Source of the DNA: JAXGQD01 sp040766665
Lineage (GTDB): Bacteria; Bacillota; Clostridia; Saccharofermentanales; Fastidiosipilaceae
DNA length: 64,000 nt
Assembly: GCA_040766665.1 (NCBI GenBank)
Contig: JAXGQD010000005.1
Location: forward strand, 124,001-188,000
Direction of reading: 5' to 3'
The position numbers and the translations under genes are program-made. Below the pieces are notes generated by a model. It was not told the origin of the DNA and ran no database searches. It worked only from the letters and a program-made list of their open reading frames with translations. Positions 36,502 through 45,050 of this stretch are shown here, in pieces; positions within the stretch are counted from its first letter, which is position 1; each line of letters starts with the position of its first letter.

Positions 36502-36536
36502 AAGGGGATGGCTCATCATGAGACATCCTCTTTTAT
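36502..36536 (+). terminator. Rho-independent terminator of pnp
   Basis: AGGGGATGGCTCA and TGAGACATCCTCT form a long stem around a TCA loop, followed by TTTTATT, 60 bases after the pnp stop. Confidence 0.75.
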
Positions 36537-36617
36537 TATGTTGATGGGACGGGTTTGTAAGGAGGGTGGGAAGCGGAACTGCCAAGATTAATGTGTGCGT
36601 TCATATAGCGGAACAGT

Positions 36618-37058
36618 TCAAACATTGAGCCACTGTATAAAGGCCGTTTTATCTGTGCTGTTATAGCCGGCTTTTGTGTATAACTGCGCTGAATTTGCGT
36701 TGTTTGAGCCGGTTAACAACATCAGCTTATAGCAGTTGTGTTCCAGAGCAATGGTTTTGGCGTAGTTTAAGCACTGCTCTGCATAAGCTCTCCTACGATA
36801 ATTTTGGTGTGTTACAACGTTCTCTATGAGTGCATAAGGCCGCCCGCCTCGCGTGAGATTGGGTATGATGACGCAGACACAAGAAGAGACGATTTTCTGA
36901 TCCAGCTCATAGACGATAATGTGATGATTCTTATCAGTGATGATGTTTTGCCAAGTTTCCAGCAACTGTTCATTTGCTTCGGGAATGCTGGTTTCATGTA
37001 AAAACAAATATAGGTGTAGCAGTTCATCCAGGTCTTCATAATTTGCTTCTCGGATCAT
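36618..37058 (-). CDS. GNAT family N-acetyltransferase
   Basis: A 146-residue acetyl-CoA-dependent transferase. It opens with MIREANYEDLDELLHLYLF, standard for GNAT proteins; motif A is IENVVTHQNYRRRAYAEQCL, where the usual R/Q-x-x-G-x-G/A loop reads R-R-R-A-Y-A, so one Gly is replaced by Ala. Motif B is NNANSAQLYTKAGY. The substrate is unknown. It stands alone, followed by the pnp terminator from the other strand and preceded by the tRNA-Pro gene. Confidence 0.88.
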   Translation of the reverse strand: MIREANYEDLDELLHLYLFLHETSIPEANEQLLETWQNIITDKNHHIIVYELDQKIVSSCVCVIIPNLTRGGRPYALIENVVTHQNYRRRAYAEQCLNYAKTIALEHNCYKLMLLTGSNNANSAQLYTKAGYNSTDKTAFIQWLNV

Positions 37059-37152
37059 TTTAAGTCTCCAAATATGTGTTAGGCTCTTAAATACATTCTA
37101 GCAAAATAAAAAATGGCTTTAGACATTAAAAATGAATAAAGCCACTTTGATA

Positions 37153-37229
37153 TGGTCGGAGTGACAGGACTTGAACTTGCGACCTCGTGCACCCCAAGCA
37201 CGCGCTCTAGCCACCTGAGCTACACCCCG
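37153..37229 (-). tRNA. tRNA-Pro, anticodon GGG
   Basis: Read on the minus strand, CGGGGTG pairs with CACTCCG as the acceptor stem (one G-U), with discriminator A and an encoded CCA. The D-arm contains TAGCTCAGGTGGCTAGAGC. The anticodon stem CGTGC/GCACG encloses the 7-base loop TTGGGGT, so the anticodon is GGG, reading CCC and CCU. The T-loop is TTCAAGT. The total is 77 bases. Confidence 0.93.
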
Positions 37230-37369
37230 ACAACGCACTTGATTTTAACATAAGCTTCGTTTCTGTCAATGATTATCCTTGAATTTTTGCCATAAAAATT
37301 AACTTAGCAGAAATTAGTTTAAAATCGCGTGTCAAAAGCTTAAGGAAGGATTAATTTGCAGTTACTTAC

Positions 37370-37387
37370 TTGACGATTGACGTCAAT
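37370..37387 (+). promoter_or_regulatory. Tandem TTGACG boxes with a 12-bp palindrome upstream of the DUF4190 gene
   Basis: TTGACG occurs at 37370-37375 and 37377-37382, the second inside the perfect palindrome ATTGACGTCAAT (37376-37387). The octamer AGTTACTT flanks it on both sides (37360-37367 and 37390-37397). One box may be the -35 of a promoter using TGATAT at 37401-37406. The palindrome is a candidate operator. Confidence 0.45.
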
Positions 37388-37432
37388 TTAGTTACTTTGA
37401 TGATATTAGTTTATTAATAAGGAGGATCTCGA

Positions 37433-38353
37433 ATGGAAAATTCAGAACAATATCGCCCCAAATTTGATCCCGAAACCGGCTTGCCCTTGACGGACGTCAA
37501 TGCTGAAGAGGTGAGCAAAGCCGCGGAAGCCGTAACGGATGAGGTCAAAACGGAAGCGCAGACCTATGTTTCCGATGCAGCCCCATTTACAGCCCAAGCA
37601 ACAGAGCAAGTCAGCGATACGGCAACTGAGCTCAAAGATGCTTACAGTTCTGCGCCTTTTGTGGCTAAAGCTGATGAAGCCACGACAGCTGCCTCTGAAA
37701 CAGTCTCTTCCGCAGCGTCAGATTACGGTTCAGGCACACAATCTGCTTACCAAAGCAGCGAGAGCGGCAGCTCGACTTACAACTCCGGCACTTACCAGTC
37801 CGGCAGCAGTCAGGCACCTTTCCAAGCCGCTCCGAGCCAGGCACCCTACCAGACTACACCGACACAGGCCCCTTATCAGGCTGCGCCTACACAAACGCCT
37901 TATCAGACTTCCGGCACACAATCCAGCTATCAGTCTGCTCCGACTCAGCCCACCCACAGTTCCGGTATGCAATACAGCAATCAGAATTCACAATCTCCCT
38001 ATGCTGTTAACCAGAGTGCAAGTGTCGGACCGACCAATACCATGGCTTTGGTATCCATGATTGCCGGTATCGTCAGTGTTGTCTTTATCTTTTTGTCGGG
38101 CAGCATTGTTCTGGGTATTCTCGGCATCCTTTCCGGAATTGCCGCTATTATTACCGGCACTATGGCACTGAAGCAAATTAAGGCAGGGTCATTCTCTTCA
38201 GGCAGTAAAGGCATGGCCATGGCCGGTATCATCTGCGGCGCGATTGGTCTCGTACTGAGCCTCATCATCACGATAGCCTGCGCTGCCTGCTATGCATCCG
38301 TTGGTAACTTGACCAAGAATGCCTTTGATAATCTGGACAAGTTCAGCTATTGA
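37433..38353 (+). CDS. Repeat-rich DUF4190 membrane protein
   Basis: A 306-residue protein with AAGGAGGA upstream. Residues 1-100 are acidic and Ala/Thr/Val-rich. Residues about 100-190 hold imperfect repeats of the form Q-A-P-Y-Q-x-x-P-T, rich in Gln, Pro, Tyr, Ser and Thr. The C-terminal 100 residues contain two membrane helices in a DUF4190-like arrangement (MALVSMIAGIVSVVF, then GMAMAGIICGAIGLVLSLI). There is no signal peptide, so the long N-terminal tail is probably cytoplasmic. The function is unknown; such proteins often sit near septum or envelope genes, and lgt follows. Confidence 0.75.
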   Translation: MENSEQYRPKFDPETGLPLTDVNAEEVSKAAEAVTDEVKTEAQTYVSDAAPFTAQATEQVSDTATELKDAYSSAPFVAKADEATTAASETVSSAASDYGSGTQSAYQSSESGSSTYNSGTYQSGSSQAPFQAAPSQAPYQTTPTQAPYQAAPTQTPYQTSGTQSSYQSAPTQPTHSSGMQYSNQNSQSPYAVNQSASVGPTNTMALVSMIAGIVSVVFIFLSGSIVLGILGILSGIAAIITGTMALKQIKAGSFSSGSKGMAMAGIICGAIGLVLSLIITIACAACYASVGNLTKNAFDNLDKFSY

Positions 38354-38389
38354 TGCCACAGGTTCTATCCGCAAACTTAAACAGAAGGG

Positions 38390-38416
38390 GGCTCGCTCAT
38401 CATGAGCGGGCCTTTT
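38390..38416 (+). terminator. Terminator after the DUF4190 gene
   Basis: GGCTCGCTCA and TGAGCGGGCC form a 10-bp stem with a TCA loop, followed by TTTT. It ends 8 bases before the lgt start. Confidence 0.72.
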
Positions 38417-38423
38417 AAATACA

Positions 38424-39197
38424 ATGCTTCCATTTATTCATTTTTTTGGTATCGACATCCCCAGTTATGGTTTGATGATGGTCATCGGCATACTGTGCGG
38501 TTCGCTCATGTATTATTTCACTGCACGGGCTCGCGGTATAGAAGGCTTAGACTCTTTTATTCTAAGTAGTTACACCTTAATTGCGGCACTCTTAGGAGCA
38601 AAAATCTTAGCCATTCTCACTTCGCTCCGAGCTTTAATACAGTTGCTCCATGAGGGAAAGAGCGAATTGCTTTTATATTTTCTTCTTAACGGCGGCATGG
38701 TTTTTTATGGTGGCGTCATACTTGGTCTGATCACCTTCCTTTTAGTGGCAAAACACCACCACATCAGCATCCCCGATGCCCTTGACAGTGCTGCTCCGGC
38801 AGTAGCGTTAGGCCACTTTTTCGGCCGCCTGGGCTGCTTCGGTGTCGGTTGTTGTTACGGAGTGGAAAATCATGAATTGGGTCTGGTCTTTAAACACTCT
38901 CCGGTGGCTCCGAACGGTATTGCATTACTGCCGGTACAGCTGTATGAGGCAAGTTTTAATCTCCTGCTTGTGTTAGTACTGTTATTTGTTTTCCATAAAA
39001 AACATAACAAACCCGGCTTGACTGCTGCGCTGTACCTTATTTTGTATGGAATCTGGCGTTTCGTGATCGAGTTTTGGCGTGGTGATGCGTACCGCGGCTT
39101 CTTTTTGCATTTATCTACATCACAGTGGATCAGTCTTTTGGCCGTTGCATTTGGTGTCTATCTCTTGATAAAGGCTCAAAAGCGAAAGCTTCAATAA
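38424..39197 (+). CDS. lgt: Prolipoprotein diacylglyceryl transferase
   Basis: A 257-residue membrane enzyme that adds diacylglycerol to the lipobox cysteine of prolipoproteins. About seven hydrophobic helices are present. The Lgt signature region reads ALGHFFGRLGCFGVGCCYG, with the essential Arg; the usual N and E of the G-R-x-G-N-F-x-N-x-E motif differ, as in some Clostridia. YELPL-like and Q-L-Y-E-A motifs (LPVQLYEASFN) follow. The start has only a weak ribosome site right after a terminator, so the exact ATG is less certain. Confidence 0.88.
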   Translation: MLPFIHFFGIDIPSYGLMMVIGILCGSLMYYFTARARGIEGLDSFILSSYTLIAALLGAKILAILTSLRALIQLLHEGKSELLLYFLLNGGMVFYGGVILGLITFLLVAKHHHISIPDALDSAAPAVALGHFFGRLGCFGVGCCYGVENHELGLVFKHSPVAPNGIALLPVQLYEASFNLLLVLVLLFVFHKKHNKPGLTAALYLILYGIWRFVIEFWRGDAYRGFFLHLSTSQWISLLAVAFGVYLLIKAQKRKLQ

Positions 39198-39262
39198 GTC
39201 ACCCTGCCTTGATTATTGCCTGTCAAGATAAATGCTTGACAGCTGAGCGCTTGCGTTTTATC

Positions 39263-39610
39263 ATGGCACAGATGCTTGAGACGGATAATCTGGAAAAAAC
39301 ATTGGCCTATGGCCGTTTGCTCGATTTCTATGGTGAACTGTTGTCAGAAAAACAACGTGAAGCCATGGATTTGTACTACAACGAAGATTTGTCCTTGGCT
39401 GAAGTGGCCGGGCAATTACAGATCAGCAGGCAAGCGGTACACGAACATATCAAGCATGCCGGGAAACTGATGAGCCAGTTCGAAGACAAATTGCATTTAC
39501 AAGCACGTCACGCGGCATTAATGGCTGGGTTCGAGGATTTTGCCAAGAAACTGAATGCCGAAGACCCTGAACTCAAAGCAGCATTGACTGCGCTGAAAGC
39601 ACTTATTTAA
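39263..39610 (+). CDS. ylxM: YlxM family HTH protein, SRP-associated
   Basis: About 115 residues, with a sigma-70 region 4-like helix-turn-helix: LSEKQREAMDLYYNEDLSL, then QISRQAVHEHIKHAG. YlxM stimulates or binds the signal recognition particle in some Firmicutes, and it is encoded immediately before ffh, as here (12-base gap). The ATG at 39263 gives the family length; earlier in-frame starts overlap lgt and lack support. It is the first gene of the ffh-rplS operon. Confidence 0.9.
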   Translation: MAQMLETDNLEKTLAYGRLLDFYGELLSEKQREAMDLYYNEDLSLAEVAGQLQISRQAVHEHIKHAGKLMSQFEDKLHLQARHAALMAGFEDFAKKLNAEDPELKAALTALKALI

Positions 39611-39622
39611 GAACGGATAGAC

Positions 39623-40981
39623 ATGGCACTTTTTGAAGGTTTAAGCGAGAAACTACAGAATATCACAGCCCGCATGCGCGGCAAATCCAGAGTCACGGAA
39701 GCGGATATCAAAGCGATGATGCGTGAAATACGTCTTGCGCTTTTGGAAGCCGACGTCAATTTTCAGGTTGTAAAAGATCTGACCGCCAGTATCGCCGAAA
39801 AATGTAAAGGCGCAGAGGTCATGGAGTCCCTGACTCCCGGCCAGCAAGTCGTAAAAGTGGTCAACGAGTCATTGACAGAGATTTTGAGTGTCGGTGACAG
39901 CAAGCTCAAAGTCAGTCCGAGTGGTTTCACGGTGATTATGCTCCTGGGTTTACAGGGTTCCGGTAAAACGACAACGGCTGCCAAACTAGCTCGTGTACTC
40001 AAGAAAAAGGGTAAAAAGCCCATGCTGAGTTCGGTGGATACCCATAGACCGGCTGCCGCACTCCAACTGGAAGTCCTGGGTAAGTCAATCGATGTCCCTG
40101 TGTTTATTCAACCTCAGGAAAAAGATGCCGTGGCGATAGCTGAAGCGGCGGTAGCCAGAGCGCGCTATATGCTCTGTGACACCCTAATCGTCGATACCGC
40201 AGGCCGTATGACAATTGACCGCGAGTTGATGCAAGAACTAAAAGCCATTAATCGCATGGTCAACCCTACTGAAAGTCTCCTGGTCGTTGATGCCATGATT
40301 GGTCAAGAGGCCGTCAATATTGCTTTAGAATTTGATCAAAGCATCGGAATCGACGGTTTCATCATGACCAAATTGGACGGTGATGCACGTGGCGGTGCTG
40401 CGTTGTCGATTGCTCAAGTGACTAAAAAGCCCATCAAATTCATCGCAGTCGGTGAGAAGGTTGATGCCTTCGAAGAATATTATCCGGATCGGATGGCTTC
40501 ACGAATTCTGGGTATGGGCGATGTGCTCAGTTTAATCGAGAAAGCTTCGGCTCATATCGACGAAAAGCAAGCCATGAAGACCTTGGAGAACTTACAAAAC
40601 AATAAGTTTACACTCCAGGACATGCTTGACCAATTTGAACAAGTCAAAAAAATGGGTTCCCTTAAAGACTTGATGGGAATGATACCCGGCATGAATAAGA
40701 AAGCCATGGATCAAGTTAATCCCGATGATAAAATCATCGATCGCAATCAGGCGATTATCCGTTCCATGACCAAAAAGGAACGACTGAATCCTAATTTGCT
40801 TAACGCCTCGCGCAGGAAACGCATTGCGGCCGGCTCAGGCACGAGTGTGCAGGATGTCAATCGACTGGTAAAACAATACGAAGAGTCTTTAAAACTCTTC
40901 AAACGCTTTGGTGGCCTAAAGGGTAAAAAGGGCATGGGTGCCCTGGGACGTATGGGTAAGGGTGGAGGTTTTCCGTTCTAA
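39623..40981 (+). CDS. ffh: Signal recognition particle protein Ffh
   Basis: A 452-residue SRP54 GTPase that binds signal sequences on the ribosome. N domain at residues 1-90, G domain with GLQGSGKTTTAAKLARVL, DTHRPAAALQL, DTAGRMTID and TKLDGDARGGAAL, then the Met-rich M domain (GMIPGMNKKAMDQV) with the SRP-RNA binding SGTSVQDVNRL. The end is GALGRMGKGGGFPF as in most Clostridia. It follows ylxM and precedes rpsP. Confidence 0.98.
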   Translation: MALFEGLSEKLQNITARMRGKSRVTEADIKAMMREIRLALLEADVNFQVVKDLTASIAEKCKGAEVMESLTPGQQVVKVVNESLTEILSVGDSKLKVSPSGFTVIMLLGLQGSGKTTTAAKLARVLKKKGKKPMLSSVDTHRPAAALQLEVLGKSIDVPVFIQPQEKDAVAIAEAAVARARYMLCDTLIVDTAGRMTIDRELMQELKAINRMVNPTESLLVVDAMIGQEAVNIALEFDQSIGIDGFIMTKLDGDARGGAALSIAQVTKKPIKFIAVGEKVDAFEEYYPDRMASRILGMGDVLSLIEKASAHIDEKQAMKTLENLQNNKFTLQDMLDQFEQVKKMGSLKDLMGMIPGMNKKAMDQVNPDDKIIDRNQAIIRSMTKKERLNPNLLNASRRKRIAAGSGTSVQDVNRLVKQYEESLKLFKRFGGLKGKKGMGALGRMGKGGGFPF

Positions 40982-41025
40982 GCCACGTCAACCTTGGTTA
41001 ATATATTTTATTTTTGGAGGAACAA

Positions 41026-41265
41026 ATGGTAAAAATCAGATTAAAAAGAGTCGGTGCAAAAAAAGCCCCTTTCTATCGTGTGGTCGTGGCTGACGAGAGA
41101 TATCCCAGGGATGGCAGAAATCTCGCTGAAATCGGCACCTACAATCCCTTGACTGACCCCGCAGAAATCAATATCGATGCAGAAGCGGCCAAGAAATGGC
41201 TCGGCAATGGAGCTCAGCCGACGGATACCGTCAAAGCCCTGCTCAAAAAATCGGGGGTTATTTAA
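41026..41265 (+). CDS. rpsP: 30S ribosomal protein S16
   Basis: A 79-residue S16 with TTGGAGGA before the ATG at 41026. It starts MVKIRLKRVGAKKAPFYRVV, and GTYNPLTDP is diagnostic. S16 stabilises the 5' domain of the 30S. The order ffh-rpsP-khpA-rimM-trmD is conserved in Firmicutes. Confidence 0.98.
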   Translation: MVKIRLKRVGAKKAPFYRVVVADERYPRDGRNLAEIGTYNPLTDPAEINIDAEAAKKWLGNGAQPTDTVKALLKKSGVI

Positions 41266-41267
41266 AG

Positions 41268-41519
41268 ATGAACCAAGAGACCAATCGCATGCGTGATCTT
41301 TTGCTGACACTGCTGCGCCCGCTGGTCAATAATCCGGATGATATCCAAATTAATCCGATTGAGCATGGCAATTCCGTGACTTTGGAAGTCCGTGTTAATA
41401 AGGAAGATATGGGTAAAATCATCGGCAAGGGCGGTCGCAGGGCAGAAGCTTTACGTACGGTACTAAAGGCACAGGCTTCACGTTTGAATAAACGTGTATC
41501 CTTGGATATTTTGGACTAG
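41268..41519 (+). CDS. khpA: KH-domain RNA-binding protein KhpA
   Basis: An 83-residue protein with a single KH domain; the GxxG loop is in MGKIIGKGGRRAEAL. KhpA pairs with KhpB/EloR to control RNA and cell elongation in Gram-positives. The ATG at 41268 is two bases after the rpsP stop; the longer frame reaching into rpsP is rejected. Confidence 0.93.
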   Translation: MNQETNRMRDLLLTLLRPLVNNPDDIQINPIEHGNSVTLEVRVNKEDMGKIIGKGGRRAEALRTVLKAQASRLNKRVSLDILD

Positions 41520-41525
41520 GCGGCG

Positions 41526-42053
41526 ATGTCGGATAAACAATTCTTACACGTTGCCCTCATCCTCGGCGCACACGGGGTCAAGGGCGAGGTTAAAGTCAGC
41601 GTTTTATCGGAAAACCCACAACGTTTACAGGAGCTCTCCGAGCTGTCATTGCTGACGGCCGGAGGTCTTTTTGTTAGACGACTGCGCTTTAGCAGGCGTA
41701 TAGCCAGCGGCTATGAGATACTGCAACTGGAAGGGATTTTTGACCGAGATGCGGCTCAGGCCTTGAAGGGCTCTTATCTCTCTGTGACCAGGGATGAGGC
41801 TGCGGTTCTGCCTGAAGGACGCTATTATATTGATGATTTAATCGGTCTGAACATTGTGGACTCAAAGCGCGGTCCTATCGGTAGGCTAAAGTCTATTTTT
41901 GATAACGGTGCTCAAGACGTTTATGAAATAACACGAGAGGGTCAGAAGCCCCTGTATTTGCCCATCCATGCGGATACCTTTCAATCTGCCGATTTAACGA
42001 AAAAAGAAATCTACATAACTCTTCCTGAAGGCTTATGGGAGATTTACGAATAG
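41526..42053 (+). CDS. rimM: Ribosome maturation factor RimM
   Basis: A 175-residue protein with the RimM N-domain (LILGAHGVKGEVKVSVLSE) and the PRC-barrel (YYIDDLIGLNIVD, then AQDVYEIT, PLYLPIHAD). It helps mature the 30S head by binding S19. The length is typical, and the trmD start is 8 bases downstream. Confidence 0.96.
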   Translation: MSDKQFLHVALILGAHGVKGEVKVSVLSENPQRLQELSELSLLTAGGLFVRRLRFSRRIASGYEILQLEGIFDRDAAQALKGSYLSVTRDEAAVLPEGRYYIDDLIGLNIVDSKRGPIGRLKSIFDNGAQDVYEITREGQKPLYLPIHADTFQSADLTKKEIYITLPEGLWEIYE

Positions 42054-42061
42054 GATAATTG

Positions 42062-42841
42062 ATGCATTTTTCTGTTTTAAGCTTATTTCCTGAACAAGTC
42101 CTGGGCGCTTTGCAACACAGCATTATGGCTAGGGCTTTGGAGCGTAAATGTTTTAGCTTATCCTGTATTAACATACGTGATTTTGCCGATAATCCCTATG
42201 GCAAAATCGACGACACCCTCTTCGGTGGAGGCAAGGGCATGCTCATGCAATGTGCCCCCATCAAAGCCGCTTGGGATGATGCAGTACAAAAATCCCCGGC
42301 TCGAACGAGGCGTGGTTTATATATGTCTCCAAAAGGCAAAACACTGACTCAAGCCCTGGTTCAGGAATTCGCTCAAGAAGAAGAGTTGGTCCTGCTCTGT
42401 GGACATTATGAAGGTGTTGACGCTCGTATCATCGAGGATTTAGAGCTCGAAGAAGTATCTATCGGCGACTATGTTCTGAGCGGTGGCGAACTGGCGGCAA
42501 CGATAATTATTGACGCCGTGGCGCGACTATTGCCCGGAGTATTGCCTGCAGCAGAAGCCTTTGAAAACGAATCGCACAGCGCCGGTGTATTGGAATGCCG
42601 TCATTACACAAAGCCCGCAGTTTGGGAAAGCTATGCGGTGCCTGAGGTGCTACAAAGCGGGCATCACGCGCAGATTGCCCATTGGCGCAAGTATGATGGT
42701 TTAAGCGAAACATTGCTGAAAAGGCCGGAACTATTTAATCAATTGCAATTGCATGCAAGTGAATATGAAGCCTTGCTGAAGCATTTGGAAAGTGAATTTG
42801 ATATAGATGTCAGAAATCAATCGTTACAACAGCCCGATTAA
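42062..42841 (+). CDS. trmD: tRNA (guanine-N1)-methyltransferase
   Basis: A 259-residue SPOUT methylase that makes m1G37 in tRNAs reading CUN, CCN and CGG. It opens MHFSVLSLFPEQV; the trefoil-knot SAM site includes LLCGHYEGVDARI and VSIGDYVLSGGELA, and ESHSAGVLECRHYTKP follows. An in-frame TTG at 42059 is an alternative start. The 3' end overlaps the HAD gene by 35 bases. Confidence 0.97.
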   Translation: MHFSVLSLFPEQVLGALQHSIMARALERKCFSLSCINIRDFADNPYGKIDDTLFGGGKGMLMQCAPIKAAWDDAVQKSPARTRRGLYMSPKGKTLTQALVQEFAQEEELVLLCGHYEGVDARIIEDLELEEVSIGDYVLSGGELAATIIIDAVARLLPGVLPAAEAFENESHSAGVLECRHYTKPAVWESYAVPEVLQSGHHAQIAHWRKYDGLSETLLKRPELFNQLQLHASEYEALLKHLESEFDIDVRNQSLQQPD

Positions 42842-43520
42842 AGCGCAAACTTTTCGCGATGAACGTTTGACGCGCTGCCGCTACAAAGCGGTTTTCTTTG
42901 ATTTGGATGGAACTTTGGTCGATACGGTGCCACATATCTGTGCTTCCTATCGCCATACTTACGAAAGCCTTGGTCTGACCCCGCTGGATGATGAAAGTGT
43001 CATGGCCGGCATCGGACTTCCTTTATTGGACTTCATTCAAGCTCATGTGCCCGAAACATTTCAGGTGCAATTCCTGAAAGAATATCGGCGCTATAACGAA
43101 GTCTTGATGTTTCAAAATACGGCCGTATTCTGGCCAGTTATGCCCATCCTGGAGCAACTGCGCAACTTAGGGGTGATGATGGGCGTTGTCACTGCCAAAG
43201 GTCGTAAACCTGCAGAAATGAACCTCGCCCACTACGATTTGTTAAAGTATTTTTCGCTAGTCATCACGAATGAAGATACAAGCGCTCATAAACCGGATCC
43301 CACACCTCTTTTAGTTGCTGCAGAGCAGATGCAGGTACTGAGCGGTGAGTCTTTTGCGCTACGAGATATGCTCTATGTAGGCGATGCGCGTTATGACGTT
43401 GCCTGTGCTAAAAATGCCGGCTGCGATGCCGCTCTGGTGCAATGGACACGTATGCCTTTGGAAGCAATCAACGAGGCAGGACCGTATTTTATTTTGCAAA
43501 ACGCCATCGATTTAGCTTAG
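42807..43520 (+). CDS. HAD family phosphatase (PpaX/Gph-like)
   Basis: A 237-residue haloacid dehalogenase fold enzyme. Motif I FFDLDGTLVDTV, a helical cap with HTYESLGLTPL, motif II GVVTAKG, motif III Lys in HKPDPTPLL and motif IV YVGDARYDV. The set fits phosphoglycolate or pyrophosphate phosphatases. About 30 residues precede motif I, more than usual, so the start could be later. It is inserted in the trmD-rplS stretch, overlapping trmD. Confidence 0.88.
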   Translation: MSEINRYNSPIKAQTFRDERLTRCRYKAVFFDLDGTLVDTVPHICASYRHTYESLGLTPLDDESVMAGIGLPLLDFIQAHVPETFQVQFLKEYRRYNEVLMFQNTAVFWPVMPILEQLRNLGVMMGVVTAKGRKPAEMNLAHYDLLKYFSLVITNEDTSAHKPDPTPLLVAAEQMQVLSGESFALRDMLYVGDARYDVACAKNAGCDAALVQWTRMPLEAINEAGPYFILQNAIDLA

Positions 43521-43565
43521 TAAGGTTTGCTTTTTTAAAAGAGCTGGTGTATTATCTACAAGTTA

Positions 43566-43600
43566 TTACGGATGGTCCGCTGCCTTTGCGTGTATGAACG
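43566..43600 (+). promoter_or_regulatory. Possible L19 leader
   Basis: The 108 bases before rplS contain a short hairpin, CGGA at 43569-43572 with TCCG at 43576-43579, and related GC-rich segments. A leader for rplS is known in Bacillus (L19 leader); I could not compare with that model, so this is weak. Confidence 0.25.
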
Positions 43601-43628
43601 TCCTTGAAAAGAGAGGAGGAACGCAAAA

Positions 43629-43988
43629 ATGGATTTAGTCAAAGCTGTTGAGCAGGCACAATTACGTACCGATACAACAAAAGTGGAGATCGGCGATCAG
43701 GTCCGCGTGCATTTGAAGATTAAAGAAGGTAACCGCGAACGTGTGCAGGTATTTGAAGGTACCGTTATCGCCAGAAAAGGCAGTGGCCTGAGCGAATCCT
43801 TTACCGTTAGACGTCTGTCATACGGTGTCGGTGTTGAAAGAACCTTACCCATTCATTCACCAAAAATCGAGAAAATTGATATTATGCGTAAAGGTAAAGT
43901 TCGTCGCGCTAAACTCTATTATCTGCGCAAACGCGTGGGTAAAGCGGCCAAAGTGCGTGAGAAATTGCAAGTCAGTAAAAAAGACTAG
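43629..43988 (+). CDS. rplS: 50S ribosomal protein L19
   Basis: A 119-residue L19 with GAGGAGG before the ATG. Diagnostic segments are GDQVRVHLKIKEGNRERVQ, FEGTVIARKGSG and SFTVRRLSYGVGVERTLP. L19 sits at the 30S-50S interface. A strong terminator follows. Confidence 0.98.
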   Translation: MDLVKAVEQAQLRTDTTKVEIGDQVRVHLKIKEGNRERVQVFEGTVIARKGSGLSESFTVRRLSYGVGVERTLPIHSPKIEKIDIMRKGKVRRAKLYYLRKRVGKAAKVREKLQVSKKD

Positions 43989-44011
43989 GCGAAGGAATTA
44001 TTTAAAAATAT

Positions 44012-44057
44012 GGCTGTCCCAAGCGCATTCAGAGGATGCATTGAGACAGCCTTTTTT
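44012..44057 (+). terminator. Terminator after rplS
   Basis: GGCTGTC at 44012-44018 pairs with GACAGCC at 44045-44051; the stem continues inside with CAA/TTG after one mismatch. Six Ts follow. Confidence 0.85.
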
Positions 44058-44159
44058 ATTCCATGATGTATTTCAGGAAATTTCAAGAGAAATTGTCGTG
44101 TTTCTGCAAGTTTTTGCACGGCATGATATGCTTTCATAAATATAGAAAAGGTGGCAGGA

Positions 44160-45050
44160 ATGGATATCAATTGGTTTCCCGGACATATGGCAAAAACCAG
44201 GCGACTTATCGCCGAGCAGCTACCTCTGGTGGATCTCGTCGTAGAAATTTGTGATGCTCGTATCCCGCGCGCGTCGCGCAACCCGGAACTCAATGAGCAG
44301 ATCAGTGGCAAGCCCCGCCTCCTGGTTTTAAGCAAAGCGGATTTGGCCGATGAGAATAAAACGGAACAATCCTTAGCTCAGTATAAAAGCGAAAACATTG
44401 ACGCCATTGCGCTGAATTTATTCGATTATAACGATATTGCACAGCTCGTTAAGAAAGTACGGGATTTAGGCGCTGCAACGGTAGAAAAAGCCTTGTCGCG
44501 AGGTCGCATCGCCAGAGCTTTACGAATTATGGTTGTTGGTATCCCTAACAGCGGTAAATCCACCTTGATTAATCAATTATCGAGGCGCAAGGCGGCCAAG
44601 GTGGAAGACAGACCCGGTGTGACGCGTTCCGTTCAGTGGATCAAGACTACGGAGGGCTTTGAGCTCATGGATATGCCCGGTATTTTATGGCCTAACTTAG
44701 GTGAATGGTCAACCAAACTCTATTTGGCGATGACAGGGGCTATAAAAGACGACATATTAGATATTGTCGAACTTTCCTATCATGCTGCCAATGTGTTGAT
44801 AGAGCTCTATCCGCAGCTGATGCTGGAAAGATTCGGTAAGGACGGAGTCTTTTCTGATGAACTCTTAGATGGAGAAGTCGATTACGCAGTTATGGGGGAA
44901 TCCCATTGGCCCAGATATGAAGCCATGGCCAGAAATCGCGCCTGCATTCGCAAGGGTAATCGCGTAGATGAGGAGCGTTTTGCCAAATTGCTGCTCAATG
45001 AGTTTCGCAATGGAAAAATCGGACGCATCAGTTTGGAAACGGCACAATGA
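44160..45050 (+). CDS. rbgA: Ribosome biogenesis GTPase RbgA (YlqF)
   Basis: A 296-residue GTPase of the circularly permuted YlqF/YawG family, needed for late 50S assembly. It starts MDINWFPGHMAKTRRL. The G4 motif (LSKADL) comes before G1 (VVGIPNSGKSTLINQL) and G3 (MDMPGILWP), the permuted order of this family. GGTGGCAGGA precedes the ATG at 44160; a GTG 9 bases upstream is possible. It overlaps rnhB by 4 bases. Confidence 0.96.
   Translation: MDINWFPGHMAKTRRLIAEQLPLVDLVVEICDARIPRASRNPELNEQISGKPRLLVLSKADLADENKTEQSLAQYKSENIDAIALNLFDYNDIAQLVKKVRDLGAATVEKALSRGRIARALRIMVVGIPNSGKSTLINQLSRRKAAKVEDRPGVTRSVQWIKTTEGFELMDMPGILWPNLGEWSTKLYLAMTGAIKDDILDIVELSYHAANVLIELYPQLMLERFGKDGVFSDELLDGEVDYAVMGESHWPRYEAMARNRACIRKGNRVDEERFAKLLLNEFRNGKIGRISLETAQ

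Noticed and set aside
37780..37960. Short repeats as a CRISPR or tandem DNA repeat
   Set aside because: The repetition follows codons of the Q-A-P-Y-Q protein repeat and varies at third positions; there are no spacers.
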